Positions 22,030 through 32,760 of a DNA stretch of 64,000 nt are shown piece after piece. A program made the position numbers and the translations under genes. Below the pieces are notes generated by a model, which saw nothing but the letters and a program-made list of their open reading frames with translations, did not search any database and was not told the DNA's origin. How positions within the stretch are numbered: position 1 is the stretch's first letter; the number at the start of each line of letters is the position of its first letter. Location: assembly GCA_021018995.1 (NCBI GenBank), contig CM037584.1, positions 174,796,317 to 174,860,316 of the forward strand, in the 5' to 3' direction. This stretch comes from Chloranthus sessilifolius (lineage: Eukaryota > Streptophyta > Magnoliopsida > Chloranthales > Chloranthaceae).

Positions 22030-23117
22030 TGATGCGGGACAACGACCATAAAATACGTGATTGATCATGAGATGTGAAATTACCGAAATTAAGCGAATTA
22101 ATTGAACAATTAAAATCCCAAATTAAAGTGCTACCTTAGGATTTTGTGAAACTTTGCTGAATTGACCATGCTCGGCCTACTTAAGGTCCAATCCGACACA
22201 CAAGAACCGTAGAAATGCGAAATGTGCGATCTAGAGATAGAACTCTAACATCCTCTAGGTTTAGGCGTTCGCTCGTAGATTGACGTGGATTCTCGCAGCT
22301 CCTTGCTAGGGCTTTCAGATTAATCTGTTAATCGGTTACAAGTAGAGTAAACTCGAGCCCAACGACAGTCATGGATTGATGGGTATAGATTGGAGTCAAT
22401 CCACAAGGAAGGGTATCAAGGTTACTCACGAATTAGGGTTTAGGGATTGGAAGCAACAAGAAGAAGAAATAGATGGCAAAATAACAAACAAAATAGAAGA
22501 ATAGGTAAGAAGAAGATCCAAGATAGAACATGGGCATCGCACCCTTGGCCTCACACCAAACCCACATGGGGAAGAAGACTCACTCTCTATTAAGCTCCTC
22601 TTAAGCTCTCAATGCATAGCATATTCATTAAAGTCAACTACTGCCAAAGTTGGCTTACATAAGGACATTATATAATAGGTGCAAAAAGAAACTAACCCTA
22701 AAATGGCAAAATACTAAATTGTCCCCAAATGGAACATTGCATTTGACTCAAAAGGCAAGAGAAGAATAAAGAAACTGACAATTGTCGTCATTAGACTCGC
22801 TCGAGCGGGTTTGGTTCTCGGTCAAGCGAGAATCTTAAAGGCTTGATGGAATCTCGACTGGATGGGTCTGTCGATCGACAACCAGGGGTCGCTCGAGTGA
22901 GGTTTGACCGAAAGTTTTGCCTCTGAATCGTCTTCAACTTCGCTCAAGCGATAGGTAGGGTCGCTCGAGTGACTCTAGGCAGTTAGCTGTCTTTTTGTCG
23001 CTCCTCTAGGCTCTCCTCCCGGATGATGTCGATGCTCTGTGATTCCTTCTTCACTTCTTGCGTTGATACACGCGATGCGGCCCAAAACCTATCTCCGCAG
23101 CATTGGCGTCCCAGCCA
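22030..23117 (-). repeat. Gypsy B 5' LTR
   Basis: 1,088 bp, TGGCTGGGACGCC...CCGCATCA on the minus strand. Palindromes CTCGAG or one-mismatch forms (and one GTCGATCGAC) at about 22,795-22,975 with ~21 bp spacing. Confidence 0.88.
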
Positions 23118-25520
23118 ATGAGCCTATTCTAATCCCAAACCATCCTTCAAATTGCCCCAATCTTCATTTCAAAGATACATCCATGCTCAGTTTACACACG
23201 GGAGATAAACGAGGGGTCATCTCTAGTGAGAGTAATATCGTGCACATGCATAAGGAGAGCCGTATGACCATTGGAATCTAAGTAAATGAAAAAAGTAGTT
23301 AGAATGACATCTTCAAACCCAAATTAATAGCCACTCTAAGCCATAAAACCATGCTCCGGGTGACTGCTTTGACTCATAAATAAACTTTTAAAGGTTACAA
23401 ATTTCCCTCTCTCCCTTGAAGCTGGAAGCGAGGTGGAGGTTCTGAATCTCCTCTGTGAGATGTCTATGTAGAAAAGCATTCTTCACGTCTAGTTGATAGA
23501 GGGGCCGAGCTTGCTATAATAGATAGAACAACCCGAATAGATGTCAACTTGGCCATTGGGGCAAAGGTGGCATCATAATCAATATGATAGGTCTGTATGA
23601 ATCTGCGAGCAACAAGACAAGCCTTATACCAAGCAACATTTTCAGCTGGGTTATGCTTTATGCCAAAGACCCATTTATACCCTACAATTTTCTTCCCATG
23701 AGGCAGAGGAACCATGTCCCAAGTATGGTTACCCTCAAGGGCATTCATCTCCACTATCATAGTTGCTTTCCATGAAAGATGAGAGATGGCCACATGAACA
23801 GTAAGGGTTATAGTGACAAAATTAATAGATAAGAAAGACCCTATAAGAGGAGGAAACAACATGATGACGAACGTATTTGGCCATGCGATAAGGGGTAGTA
23901 TTTGGACGTACCCGTTTGCTAAGAGCAATAGATAGATCAAGGTCGGAAGGAGTACAAGAAGAAGGAAGGGGTGAGGCGGAAGGAGCAGGTGCTGGGGTAG
24001 AGCTCTATATTGGATCTACTTACATAGAAGGCAAGGGTGAAGACCTGATAGAGGAGCTTACGTGCACATGTTTGCGAGCATAGTGCGAAACTGCCATTGT
24101 TGTTGTAAGATCGGGTGAGTGGGATGTGCAGAACTGACTAACTGCTTTCTAGGAACGAGATAGGAGGGAATAGGAGGCTGCTGTGTAGAAGTAGTGGGAG
24201 GAGATAATAAAGGTACGGAACCAATAGGCGAAAGTATAGGGAATGGATCAGCAACAGGTGCAGGGAGATGTGACGATTCATATTGATGAGGGAAAAAAAG
24301 AGGGAACGTGCTAAGAAACAATAACAACCAACGAAGTAAAAAAATTGCCAGATATGGGGTCATAAACCATGTCCTGTAGACACTCTGAAGTAACCAAAGA
24401 AGACACAATTAATCTATCATCTAATTTTACCGATTGGGAAACATAGAATTACCAGAACGAAGAGCCAAAAAAGGAGTATGACCATCAAACACCTGGAGGG
24501 TGTATGATTACTTACGAAACCTATTGTAAGCAAGGCCATTGACCAATAGGTCTTAGACACAGGCAATACCTCTCAATAAAGAATGTGTAACCCCCAAAAG
24601 ATGCATATGTTTGCGTTCAGCCACTCCATTTTGTTGAGGAATATATGGACACCGAAACTGATGAACAAATGGAATGTTCCTGAATAAATTGTGCAAACAA
24701 ATGGAAGGTATACTCTCCACTATTGTCTGACCGTAAAGTTTTAATAGATGAACCATATTGGGTCTTAACCATGGAATGAAACTGCTGAAACTTAGTAAAT
24801 CCTTCATCTTTTGATTTCATAAGATAGACCCAAGTGACAGTAATGAAACCCTTTAGAGAAATAACATGGGAAGGACCCCAAACATCCGAATGAATCAACT
24901 CAAACGGAGAAGTGCACTTGTGCATTCGTGTAGGGTCTAGAGAAGTAACATGAGAAAGGACCCCAAACATCCAAATGAATCAACTCAAAAGGAGCACTGC
25001 ACCTGTGCATGCATGTAGGGTAGGTACTTCTGACTTGTTTTGGAAGGGTACAAATCTAATTGAAATTTATAACGTATATAAAGAGTTTGAAATGAGGGTA
25101 TTAATGAGTCCAAGGTTCTAAACCCAACATGCCCCAATTTGGGATGGAGGTCATGCTCTCTATCCAAGGAATTTATCTTTCGACATAGAAACCCTCTCGC
25201 ATTATATATAAGAAAAAGAAAAATAGACTCCACATGAATGACAAAGAGTCCAGCTTTATATCCACTTTAACTTTCTATCCAAGGATTGTGACGTATGGGA
25301 TGGAATATCTCAATAACCCAAGTCGTTAATTTGAGCGCATTCCAAAGTTTTACTATCCTCCATTGCAGTTTGTGGCCAAAAGCATGTGGCCACAACTCCA
25401 ATATGCCATGGAAAACTTTTAGAAGACTAGGATGCTTCCACAAAATCCCAACACACAAGGGAGATATTCCTGTTATCAGGTGATTTAGAGACCACCTGAA
25501 ACAGACCATAAGGAAGTAGA
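23118..25520 (-). pseudogene. Copia D preintegrase, integrase and first half of RT
   Basis: Minus-strand blocks from the right: SLDREHDLHPKLGHVGFRTL (25,100-25,170), SPFELIHSDVWGPSHV with the first integrase aspartate (about 24,880-24,910), SIKTLRSDNSGEYTFHLF with the second, PYIPQQNGVAERKHMHLL with the catalytic glutamate (about 24,600), and RT EMNALEGNHTWDMVPLPHGK, YKWVFGIKHNPAENVAWYKA, DYDATFAPMAKLTSIRVVLS. RT continues with HDITLTRDDPSFISRV and IFEMK up to the gypsy B site. A segment at about 24,830-25,010 is duplicated in tandem (two GPS/HVTSL phrases). Frameshifts are present. Confidence 0.8.
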
Positions 25521-25838
25521 TGTTGAAGTTTAGTCCCACAATGGGTAAATTATAGCCTTGTCTCTCCCCTTATAATATCCTAGGCCCCTCCACTCATTGC
25601 CAATTGGTTTTGAGTTGGATGCACAGATTTATCATGGTATCAGAGCAGACTTTTCCCCACTCCACGTCACCTAGATTAATTGTCCACATGATTTGGCTCA
25701 GTCCCGCAAACGCGTGCGGGGGTGTGTTAAAGTTTAGTCCCACATTGAGTAAATTATAGCCTTGTCTCTGCCCTTATAATATCCTGGGCCCCTCCACTCA
25801 TTGCCAATTAGTTTTGAGTTGGATGCACAGATTTATCA
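25521..25838 (+). mobile_element. Complete 318 bp TRIM (miniature LTR retrotransposon)
   Basis: Two 114 bp LTRs (25,521-25,634; 25,725-25,838), both TGTT...ATCA, differ at about six positions by eye. A perfect PBS TGGTATCAGAGCA follows the first (25,635-25,647), a G-rich PPT (GCGGGGGTG) precedes the second, and the 5 bp duplication GTAGA flanks the whole (25,516-25,520 and 25,839-25,843). The 90 bp interior codes for nothing. Orientation is fixed by the PBS. Confidence 0.96.
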
Positions 25839-25930
25839 GTAGAAGGGTAAAACCAATAAATACCTGGGAACAAAGTTGCATGAGAAACAACATGAAGGAT
25901 TGTGGGGTGACCAAGAGTTTAGCGCTAATA

Positions 25931-26342
25931 GAAATGAGTTGAGAAATAGGATTATTGGACACAAAAAGCCAACCTCAAATGGAATGATTGGACAGCGCGA
26001 TGTTGGTGATAACATGGTAAAGATAATTCTCAGTTTTATATATTTATTATCTTTTTAATTTTTAGTTCCAAATTCTCTTCTTATGCTCTCGAATACTATA
26101 TTCTGCTTGGGGAAATTGTTTTAAAAATTGTGTAAATTATTTTCTCCGGTACGCCTTTGCTAGTGAAAGAATGACAATAATGACTTTGTACTCCATAGCA
26201 TTCAATGGAGCCATAAAAGAACTTTGAAATTAGAGTATGGAGATTTTTTTAAATCATATAAAATCGATGGATCGGGAACTAATTTTTTTTGCTTTTTGTG
26301 CTATGTTGTACAATGTTGCGACACAAAACTTCCTTTATGCAG
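25931..26342 (+). other. Sequence upstream of the SKS exon (probable intron)
   Basis: AT-rich non-coding sequence ending in a pyrimidine-rich tract and TTTATGCAG acceptor at 26,334-26,342. No further SKS exon was found upstream; retrotransposons occupy that side. Confidence 0.4.
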
Positions 26343-26542
26343 GTGTTTCCTGGAGCCTGGACGGCTATCCTAGTTTCCCTCGATAATGTGGGCATGTGGA
26401 ACTTGCGTTCGGAGAACCTGAACTCGTGGTATCTAGGGCAGGAAGTGTACGTGAACGTGGTGAACTACGAGATCAATAACAAGACTGAGCTACCTTTGCC
26501 TGATAATGTCATCTTTTGTGGTGAACTTTCAGCCTTACAAAA
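26343..26542 (+). CDS. SKU5-similar (SKS) monocopper oxidase-like gene, penultimate exon
   Basis: This exon encodes VFPGAWTAILVSLDNVGMWN, LRSENLNSWYLGQEVYVNVV and TELPLPDNVIFCGELSAL. That is the C-terminal cupredoxin part of plant SKU5/SKS and ascorbate-oxidase-like proteins (family pattern: YPGGWTAVxxxLDNxGMWNLR...YLGQ...PxPxNxxxCG). SKS proteins are secreted, cell-wall or GPI-anchored multicopper-oxidase relatives. The exon starts right after an AG acceptor, in phase 0, and ends at AA|GTAAGG, a good donor in phase 2. The earlier exons with the signal peptide and first cupredoxin domains are not in the window on this side, so the gene is partial, broken by transposons or has a very large intron. 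Confidence 0.85.
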
Positions 26543-26675
26543 GTAAGGAAGATGAACAACCTATACTAATTGTTCCTATTTTGCATTTTAAATACCCCAT
26601 GTTCTCTTCAATGGAAAACTGATGGTGCTTAAATGACCTTACATCATTAAAGCTAAGATGTGAGCAATCCAAGTC

Positions 26676-26764
26676 GGCAAAGTGATAGTTCATTCATTGA
26701 ACTAAAGTGGGGCCTGAAAATCACATTTTTTGGCAAAGTGATAGTTCATACATTGAACTAAAGT
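26676..26764 (+). repeat. Duplicated 32-33 bp phrase in the SKS intron
   Basis: GGCAAAGTGATAGTTCAT plus CATTGAACTAAAGT occurs at 26,676-26,707 and 26,732-26,764 with one mismatch. Confidence 0.75.
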
Positions 26765-26997
26765 TCACCATTCACATGGTTTGCATGCGCTTGGAGGCTT
26801 GATTCTTGGCTGAGACATGTTCCAATAATGAACTGCCATTTGGACTATTTAGATTGATCACAGATGTGTGCCATGTGGCGTAACAGTAAAGTATACTTGA
26901 TACTCTTATGGTGTAAGATCATTAAACACCATTTTGGTGTTTAACTGTTGGTCACACCCCATTATTCCCCTATTAAAAAATGATCCACTATTTTCTA

Positions 26998-27118
26998 GAG
27001 GAAACTTCTGTTCGCGCCGACCGTTTTACTGAAAGTGCATACTTAATGAAGGCGCACGCTACCATTCATTAACTAAGTGCTTTCAGAAAACAGGTGGGCA
27101 CAAATGGAGGTTCCTTTT
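26998..27118. mobile_element. Small foldback MITE in the SKS intron
   Basis: About 120 bp with arms of ~40 bp. GAGGAAACTTCTGTTCGCGCC pairs imperfectly with the end (CACAAATGGAGGTTCCT), and ACTGAAAGTGC pairs with GTGCTTTCAG. The termini resemble those of the larger element at 28,246-29,268. Confidence 0.65.
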
Positions 27119-27165
27119 TCTAAATTAACATTACATGACAATTTTGATATTTCACTCAATTGCAG

Positions 27166-27271
27166 ACAGCAAACTCATAGAGCAAAATTTTCAGAAGCAG
27201 CGACCGTCGCTTTTATGAATAGAAAGATTTTGGTTGCACTTCTCATTAGTTGGTTCACGCTCTTTTCCTGA
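27166..27271 (+). CDS. SKS terminal exon A with GPI-anchor-like tail
   Basis: After the acceptor TTGCAG the exon completes the split lysine codon and reads QQTHRAKFSEAATVAFMN, then RKILVALLISWFTLFS and a stop. A short spacer with small residues followed by a hydrophobic C-terminus is what a GPI-attachment signal looks like, and several SKU5-family proteins are GPI-anchored. The phase agrees exactly with the upstream donor at 26,542. The intron would be 623 bp and contains a small MITE. Confidence 0.68.
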
Positions 27272-27441
27272 TGACTCTTTTACTTGTTCATCAAAAGAAA
27301 CAAAGGTAACAAATTCCCGTAAAAATTGTTTTTAGCTAAGCTTTTGCATTTGCAACAGTTGAAACTATGAAATAAAAATAAATTCCTGTTCCTTGTTTGT
27401 CCCTTTCAAAATGACTGAGATTTTTTTTGAAAACGCTGCAG

Positions 27442-27577
27442 GTTGAGAGTGACTGGTGAATTTACATTCTCAGAAATGGTGAAGCGCTCTGACCAACGAA
27501 GAAAACACTACATAGCTGAAGCATCTACGGCGTCTTCATTCATGTTCACTATGTGCATTTATGCGGCAGTATCATAG
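27442..27577 (+). CDS. Possible alternative SKS terminal exon B
   Basis: Following GCTGCAG, the sequence also fits the same phase-2 donor and reads LRVTGEFTFSEMVKRSDQRR, KHYIAEASTASS, FMFTMCIYAAVS and a stop. It too ends in a small-residue spacer and a hydrophobic run. It could be a second terminal exon used by alternative splicing, an exon duplication, or a 3' UTR exon whose frame is open by chance over 45 codons. Confidence 0.4.
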
Positions 27578-28245
27578 TAAGCATGTCTTTTTTGTCATAT
27601 TCATTTGTCAAACTATTTGGGAACCTCTGAGGCTCTATCGACTACTCTACGCGTGAGCAATTTACACTAGAGGTGTTGCTGAGATCATCCAATTTCTTCG
27701 ATCAGGAATCTCATTTTCCAACCTTGTCACCGGAGTGTTTGTCTTTTTTTTTATATATTATAAAGAACACTAGTCATCCTAGATTGAGATGTATTATGGA
27801 AGTAATCGGAAGACAGGCCATTAATAGTCAGATTCAGATCACTAGTGTAATACTGTTATTTTGGAACTCAATCTTCTTTCATTACTTAGTAATAAAAGAC
27901 TTTCATCTATTTGTCTCCGTAGAAACTGTAATATCCCATATCGGATAGAGAGAAATCCCGAGCTTGGGCTATGAGGTGAGACTGGCCCTTTCATGTATTT
28001 ACGCATTTGGGTGGGGACGGCGAAACATAATGTCCAAGCCAGAAACAAAATCGGGGCGGGGACCTAAGCCCAAAACTGGACGCTGTCGTTGGCATGTGGG
28101 TCGGGCATTGAAACCAAGTCCGGGTTTGGGAATAAATCCACTTAGGAAAAATTTGAGGAAAAAAAGGTAAATTGGCAAAATGCGAGAATGAATAAGGTAA
28201 AATTTGGGAAAACTGAAAAAAAAGTTATAAAAAATATTAATTAAA
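27578..28245. other. Downstream region of the SKS gene
   Basis: Probably 3' untranslated and intergenic sequence. From 27,927 it contains TGTAATATCCCATATCGG, a typical start of small plant LTR/TRIM elements, but no second LTR was found, so only a possible LTR fragment can be proposed. Confidence 0.35.
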
Positions 28246-29268
28246 AGGGTACCTTTACTTGCAGCCACTGCTTTACTAAAAGCACCCACTTAAGTTGCAT
28301 GAGAAAAGGAAAAAAGCATATTTTTTCGCTCCAGTTCGAAAGAGGGCTCCTATGGTCTTTTTACTTCGTGGGCACCAATGGAGTCTTTTTTTTTTCTCAT
28401 TCTTCCTCTTTCTGTCTTTCTTTCTTCTATTGACAATCCCAACAACGATGCTAGCGTTATCGAATCCCCCTCTTCTTTGTTTTTTTTCTTTTTTTCTTCT
28501 TCCTCAACTCTGGCGACTTGATCGCAACAACACCGACGAATCAATCGCAACAACAACTCTATCTTCACCGGATCACCCTCTTCTCCTCCTTCTTTCTTAA
28601 CTCGTGAAAACCTTAAAAAAAATCCTACAAAGATAGAAGAAAAACTTAAAAAGAAAACAATAATTTTATTCTTTAGAAAAAAAAATAAAATTTGCGATAG
28701 TGGGCATCCACATCATTTGATGGTGAGAACCCACTATCAGTTTTTTACAACTAAGAGTGGGTATCCACAGTCAAGAATACAACAATCCTTTAAAAAAATT
28801 CATGAAAAAATCGTAAAGTTCGTAACAATGGGCATCCACCATTACAAGTTCGTTTTTTTTTTGTAACTGATAGTGGGAACTAACCGTCATGAATATAGAT
28901 TATATTTTTTTAGGGTTTAAGATTTATATCTTCTTTTAGGTTTCCTTGTTTGCTTTTTGAGGTTTTTATCAGATTTTGTTGTTTATTTTTTTAAGGGTTT
29001 TATATATATTTTTTGCTTGTTTTTAGTGTTTTTAAGATTTTGGCTAGAGTGATGCTGATGATGTCGTTCCGACTTGAGAAGAAGGGAAATGAAAGAAAGA
29101 AGAATATGGTACTTTACTTTGAAGTTGTCGTCAAGCAATTGCCGGACTTCAGATAGGTGGGTGCTTTCTTGTAGGGTATGGGGAAAGGAAAAAAAGTAAC
29201 AAAGGTGGGCGCCTACTAGTAATGTGGGCGCTCTCAGTAAAGCGGTTGGTGCAAATAGAGGTACCTTA
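28246..29268. mobile_element. About 1.0 kb TIR element, non-autonomous
   Basis: The left end GGGTACCTTTACTTGCAGCC...CTTTACTAAAAGCACCCA mirrors the right end (TGGGCGCTCTCAGTAAAG...GCAAATAGAGGTACCT) over ~45 bp. The interior is non-coding, with a pyrimidine-rich tract (28,385-28,600) and two near-copies of GTGGGCATCCAC. The same termini occur in the MITE at 26,998. Confidence 0.68.
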
Positions 29269-30005
29269 ATAAAATTATAAATTATATGAATTAAAAAAAG
29301 AAAGAGACATTACTTGCACCAGCAAAGTTGGGCAAGTACACAATTTAAAAGGAAGGTATTTGGGAGACTTGTGTCATGTGAAAATATCATTTAAGTTGTC
29401 GGATTTGAAGGCTATGACCCGTAGGGCTTCAATACAAAAAGATTGGCACGAAACAAACTCTCTATCAATGATCCAATGCAGTTAAAGGGCATAATCTAAT
29501 TCGATTCGATGTTGACTATCTTGAATCATATGATAGAGATGTGTTTTATGTCAATTTTTTGAATCAAAGATCTTTAGAAATAGCCTTTAAACAGACACCT
29601 TAGAAGATGTTTTCACATGTCACAAGTCTCTAAAATACCAAATCTTTTTAAGGAAAAAAATTGTGCAACAGCTAACTTTGTGTGTGCAACGGCCTTTGTG
29701 AGATGCGAGCAATAGTTGATGAACTTATGAAATCTTGTGAGCTCGTTTGTGTGTGCAAAGTTATGACTCCCTTAAACAATTAAAAGTAAATCTGGAAAAA
29801 GTAGAAAATTTGTATCTTATTTGCGAAATCTGTGATTTTTAAGAAACGGTGACGATTTAATTAGGAATTAATTGTCGACTGAAAAAGTCACAACTAAAAC
29901 GGTTTCTCCGAGCAAAGCAGTCAAAGGTTGTGGATTGAAGGCGCCCAGGCTGATACACAGGATTCAAACTCGGGGTCAATGAGCAGTCTAACTTGTCAAC
30001 TTTGT

Positions 30006-30043
<38 letters not shown>

Positions 30044-30489
30044 TGAAAAGGTATCTAACTTTAGATTCCTTCCTATCACAAAAAAAAATAAAATGATTAA
30101 CTATCTCACCTTAGCAAAATATTATATATCTATATAATAATATTTGAAATTGTAAAAATAAAGCTATAAGATAAAATCTCTCCTTTTGGTAATTTGATTT
30201 TTGATTTTGAGTACGTTTAAATCCACCCCCCTAATCCTTGGGTTCACCCGCACTGAAACAAATGGACTGCGTTGAATCAGACGATGAAGATCGTTTATCC
30301 TCCCAATCTTTTACATAATGGATTTTCATATTATAGGCATACTATCAAACGATCAATGTTTTATTTCACATAGCACACATATAAGAAAAGTGACCTTAAC
30401 ATTACGGGAATGCTTAAAATTGATTTTAAGGTCACTTTTTATAGTATACCAATGATTTTTTTCGGTGTTCAATGATTTTTTTTTTCACA
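29269..30489. other. AT-rich intergenic region
   Basis: No gene seen. It holds an (AT)n microsatellite (30,008-30,038) and a piece of the foldback MITE family (30,250-30,470) with an inner hairpin AAAAGTGACCTTAA/TTAAGGTCACTTTT (30,386-30,438). Confidence 0.55.
30008..30038. repeat. (AT)n microsatellite
   Basis: About 15 AT units. Confidence 0.95.
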
Positions 30490-31218
30490 CCTAAAATTAT
30501 CGGCCGATAATTTGAAGTTATCGACCGATCATTTGCTAATCAATGTGAAGTTATCGGCCGATCATTTACTAATCATCAAATTATCGGCTGATAACTTCAA
30601 ATTGTCGACCGATAATTTTTTGGATTTAAAAATAAAATCATTTGGGCACCGAAATTTCGGCCCAAACCACAAGATTTTGGACAAAATTTCGTCGGGGATT
30701 TTCGACCAAAATCCTGAAATTTCAGTGGGGCTCGAAACCGATTTGTTTCTGCCGAAATTTTTATCCATGTTACAAGGTATGACATCCTGGGTGATACTGA
30801 TACATAACAGCGATAAATATCGATTTTTCAGCATATCGATCCGTATCGGTTCTGATACTTCTCGGTCCTCCAGTTCGGTATTAGTATCGCCTGATATAGG
30901 TTCGTATCGGTTTGCGCCGAGACCTTGGGTTTTTTTTTCACAAGGGCCGATATGTATCTGTATCGGCCAATTCGTAGCGGTCATCCATGGACCGATACCG
31001 ATACCGAGTTTTACACCTCGATACCAAATGATTAACGCTTTATTTAAGTTGAGGTTAAGGATCAAAATTTCGGCTGAAACGCATCAGTTACAAATCGTAT
31101 CAAAACGAAATCATGAAATTTTCGATCAAAAATTACAGCCTTCAAATTCTTGACTGATAATTTAAAGTTATTGGCCGATAATTTGCTAATCATCAAATTA
31201 TCGACCGAAAATTTTGGG

Positions 31219-31296
<78 letters not shown>

Positions 31297-32760
31297 GCAC
31301 CAAAATATCGGCCGACATTTCTTCCGGTATTTTCGATCGAAATCTCGAAATTTCGGTGAAAATACCATATTCGGTTTCGGTCTCAACCGATATTTCGGTG
31401 CCCAATGATTCTTTTTTTTAAACCCAAAATTATCAGCCTTCAAATTATCGGCCGATAATTTGGGTTTTAAAAAATAAAATATTATATATATATATATATA
31501 TGGGCACTGAAAGTTTGCCTTGGCCTACAATATTTCGGCCGAAATTTCGTTCGGGATTTTCGGCCCAAATCCTGAAATTTCAGTGGCGTTCGAAACCTAT
31601 TTGTTCGCGCTGAAATATTAGGATTTCTGCCAAAATTTTGATCCATATTATGAGGTATGACATCCTTCGCGATAATGATATATAACAGCGATACGTATCG
31701 ATTTGTCAACAAACCGATGCGTATCAGTTCTGATACTTCTCGATCCTCCAACTTCGTATCGGTATCGGCTGATATGGGCCTGTATTAGCCGATACGTATT
31801 AGGTTCGGCTGATACATATCGGGTTCGGCCAATTCTTATTGGTCCTCCATAGACCGATACCCGATACCGAGTTTGACACCTTGATCCAAAACGATAAAGA
31901 CTTCATTTTACTTGGGGTCATGGATCAAAATTTCGGCCGAAATGCTTCGGTTTCGAATCTCACTGAAACGAAATCCTGAAATTTTCAGTCAAAAATCATG
32001 GCCTTCAAATTCTCGACCGATAATTTAAAGTTATCGGCTGAAATTTCGACCTGGCCCACAAGATTTTAGTCGAAATTTTGATCCATGCACTAAGGTATGA
32101 TATCTTGTGCGATACCAATACATAACGACAATACGTATCAGCTTTTCAGTAAACTGATACGTATCGGTTCTAATACTCCGCGATCCCCCAACAAGGTATT
32201 GGTATCCGTATCGGTTGATACGGGCCCGTATCGGTCGATGTGTATTGGGTATCGATCGATACATATTGGTCTGCGCCGAGACCTTGTGTTTTTATTTTTT
32301 TTTAAAAAGGGTCGAATTTCACACCTTCATCCAAAACGATAGACTTCATTTTAGTTGGAGTCTTGGATCAAAATTTCGACTGAAACTCATCTGTTTCAAA
32401 CCCTACCGAAATGAAATCCCAAAATTTTTCGTCAAAAATTACGGCCTTCAAATTCTCGGCAGAAAATTTGAAATAATTGGCCAATAATTTGCTAATCACC
32501 AATAATTATCGGCCAATATTTTGAAGACCGATAATTTTTGGTTTCAAAACAAAACCTAAAAATGTATGGGCACTGAAACTTTGACTTGACCTATCACTTT
32601 TCGTTTATGATTTTTGGCCGAAATCCCGAAAATTTGATGAAAATATCGGATTCGGTTCCAACCAAATCCAAAATTTTCACCGAAATGTCAGTGCCCAATA
32701 TTTTTTTGTTAAATATAAAAAATATTGAAATGTCAGTGCCCAATATTTTTTAAAATTATA
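30490..32760. repeat. Dense cluster of nested inverted repeats (hAT-like MITE relatives)
   Basis: The region is built from recurring blocks: TTATCGGCCGATAATTT, TGGGCACCGAAATTTCGG and its reverse complement, GGATCAAAATTTCGGC and its complement, and GATACGTATCGG-type palindromes. A ~400 bp module beginning at the phrase AAGGTATGACATC recurs in the same direction at about 30,775, 31,663 and 32,092. Outer arms make an almost continuous palindrome around the (AT)n at 31,219. No transposase frame. CATGGATCAAAAT ends (e.g. 31,919 and 32,088) recall the TIR of the MITE at 134-944. Confidence 0.7.
31219..31294. repeat. (AT)n microsatellite, 76 bp
   Basis: About 38 uninterrupted AT units at the centre of an inverted repeat; shorter runs lie at 31,483-31,501 and 32,829-32,850. 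Confidence 0.95.

Larger units (their letters stand above)
15894..23117 (-). mobile_element. Gypsy B: chromovirus, both LTRs present, minus strand
   Basis: A 7.2 kb element with 5' LTR at 22,030-23,117 and 3' LTR at 15,894-16,926. Flanks are GTGAG (15,889-15,893) and ATGAG (23,118-23,122), a 5 bp duplication with one mismatch. Internal order on the minus strand is PBS, gag, protease, RT, RNase H, integrase, chromodomain, PPT. Same family as gypsy A. It is inserted in copia D RT. Numerous stops and frameshifts make it non-functional; gag carries an internal rearrangement. Confidence 0.9.
15190..25930 (-). mobile_element. Copia D: minus-strand Ty1/copia element split by gypsy B
   Basis: Right of gypsy B, the minus strand gives GAG-preintegrase (KLGHVGFRTLDSL), integrase and the first half of RT. 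Left of it, RT resumes and RNase H follows. When gypsy B and one copy of its 5 bp duplication are removed, the RT frame continues through the junction (FGIRIGSL...GLSIS). A TRIM at 25,521 may also lie within it. The right end is uncertain; the left end may include a decayed LTR near 15,190-15,337. Confidence 0.72.

Noticed and set aside
28295..28600. 101-residue Phe/Leu-rich frame
   Set aside because: It arises from a T/C-rich tract within a non-coding TIR element; no signal beyond composition.
31150..31443. Frames reading IYIYIY repeats on both strands
   Set aside because: They are translations of an (AT)n microsatellite, not proteins. The same holds at 29,928-30,137 and 49,606-49,821.
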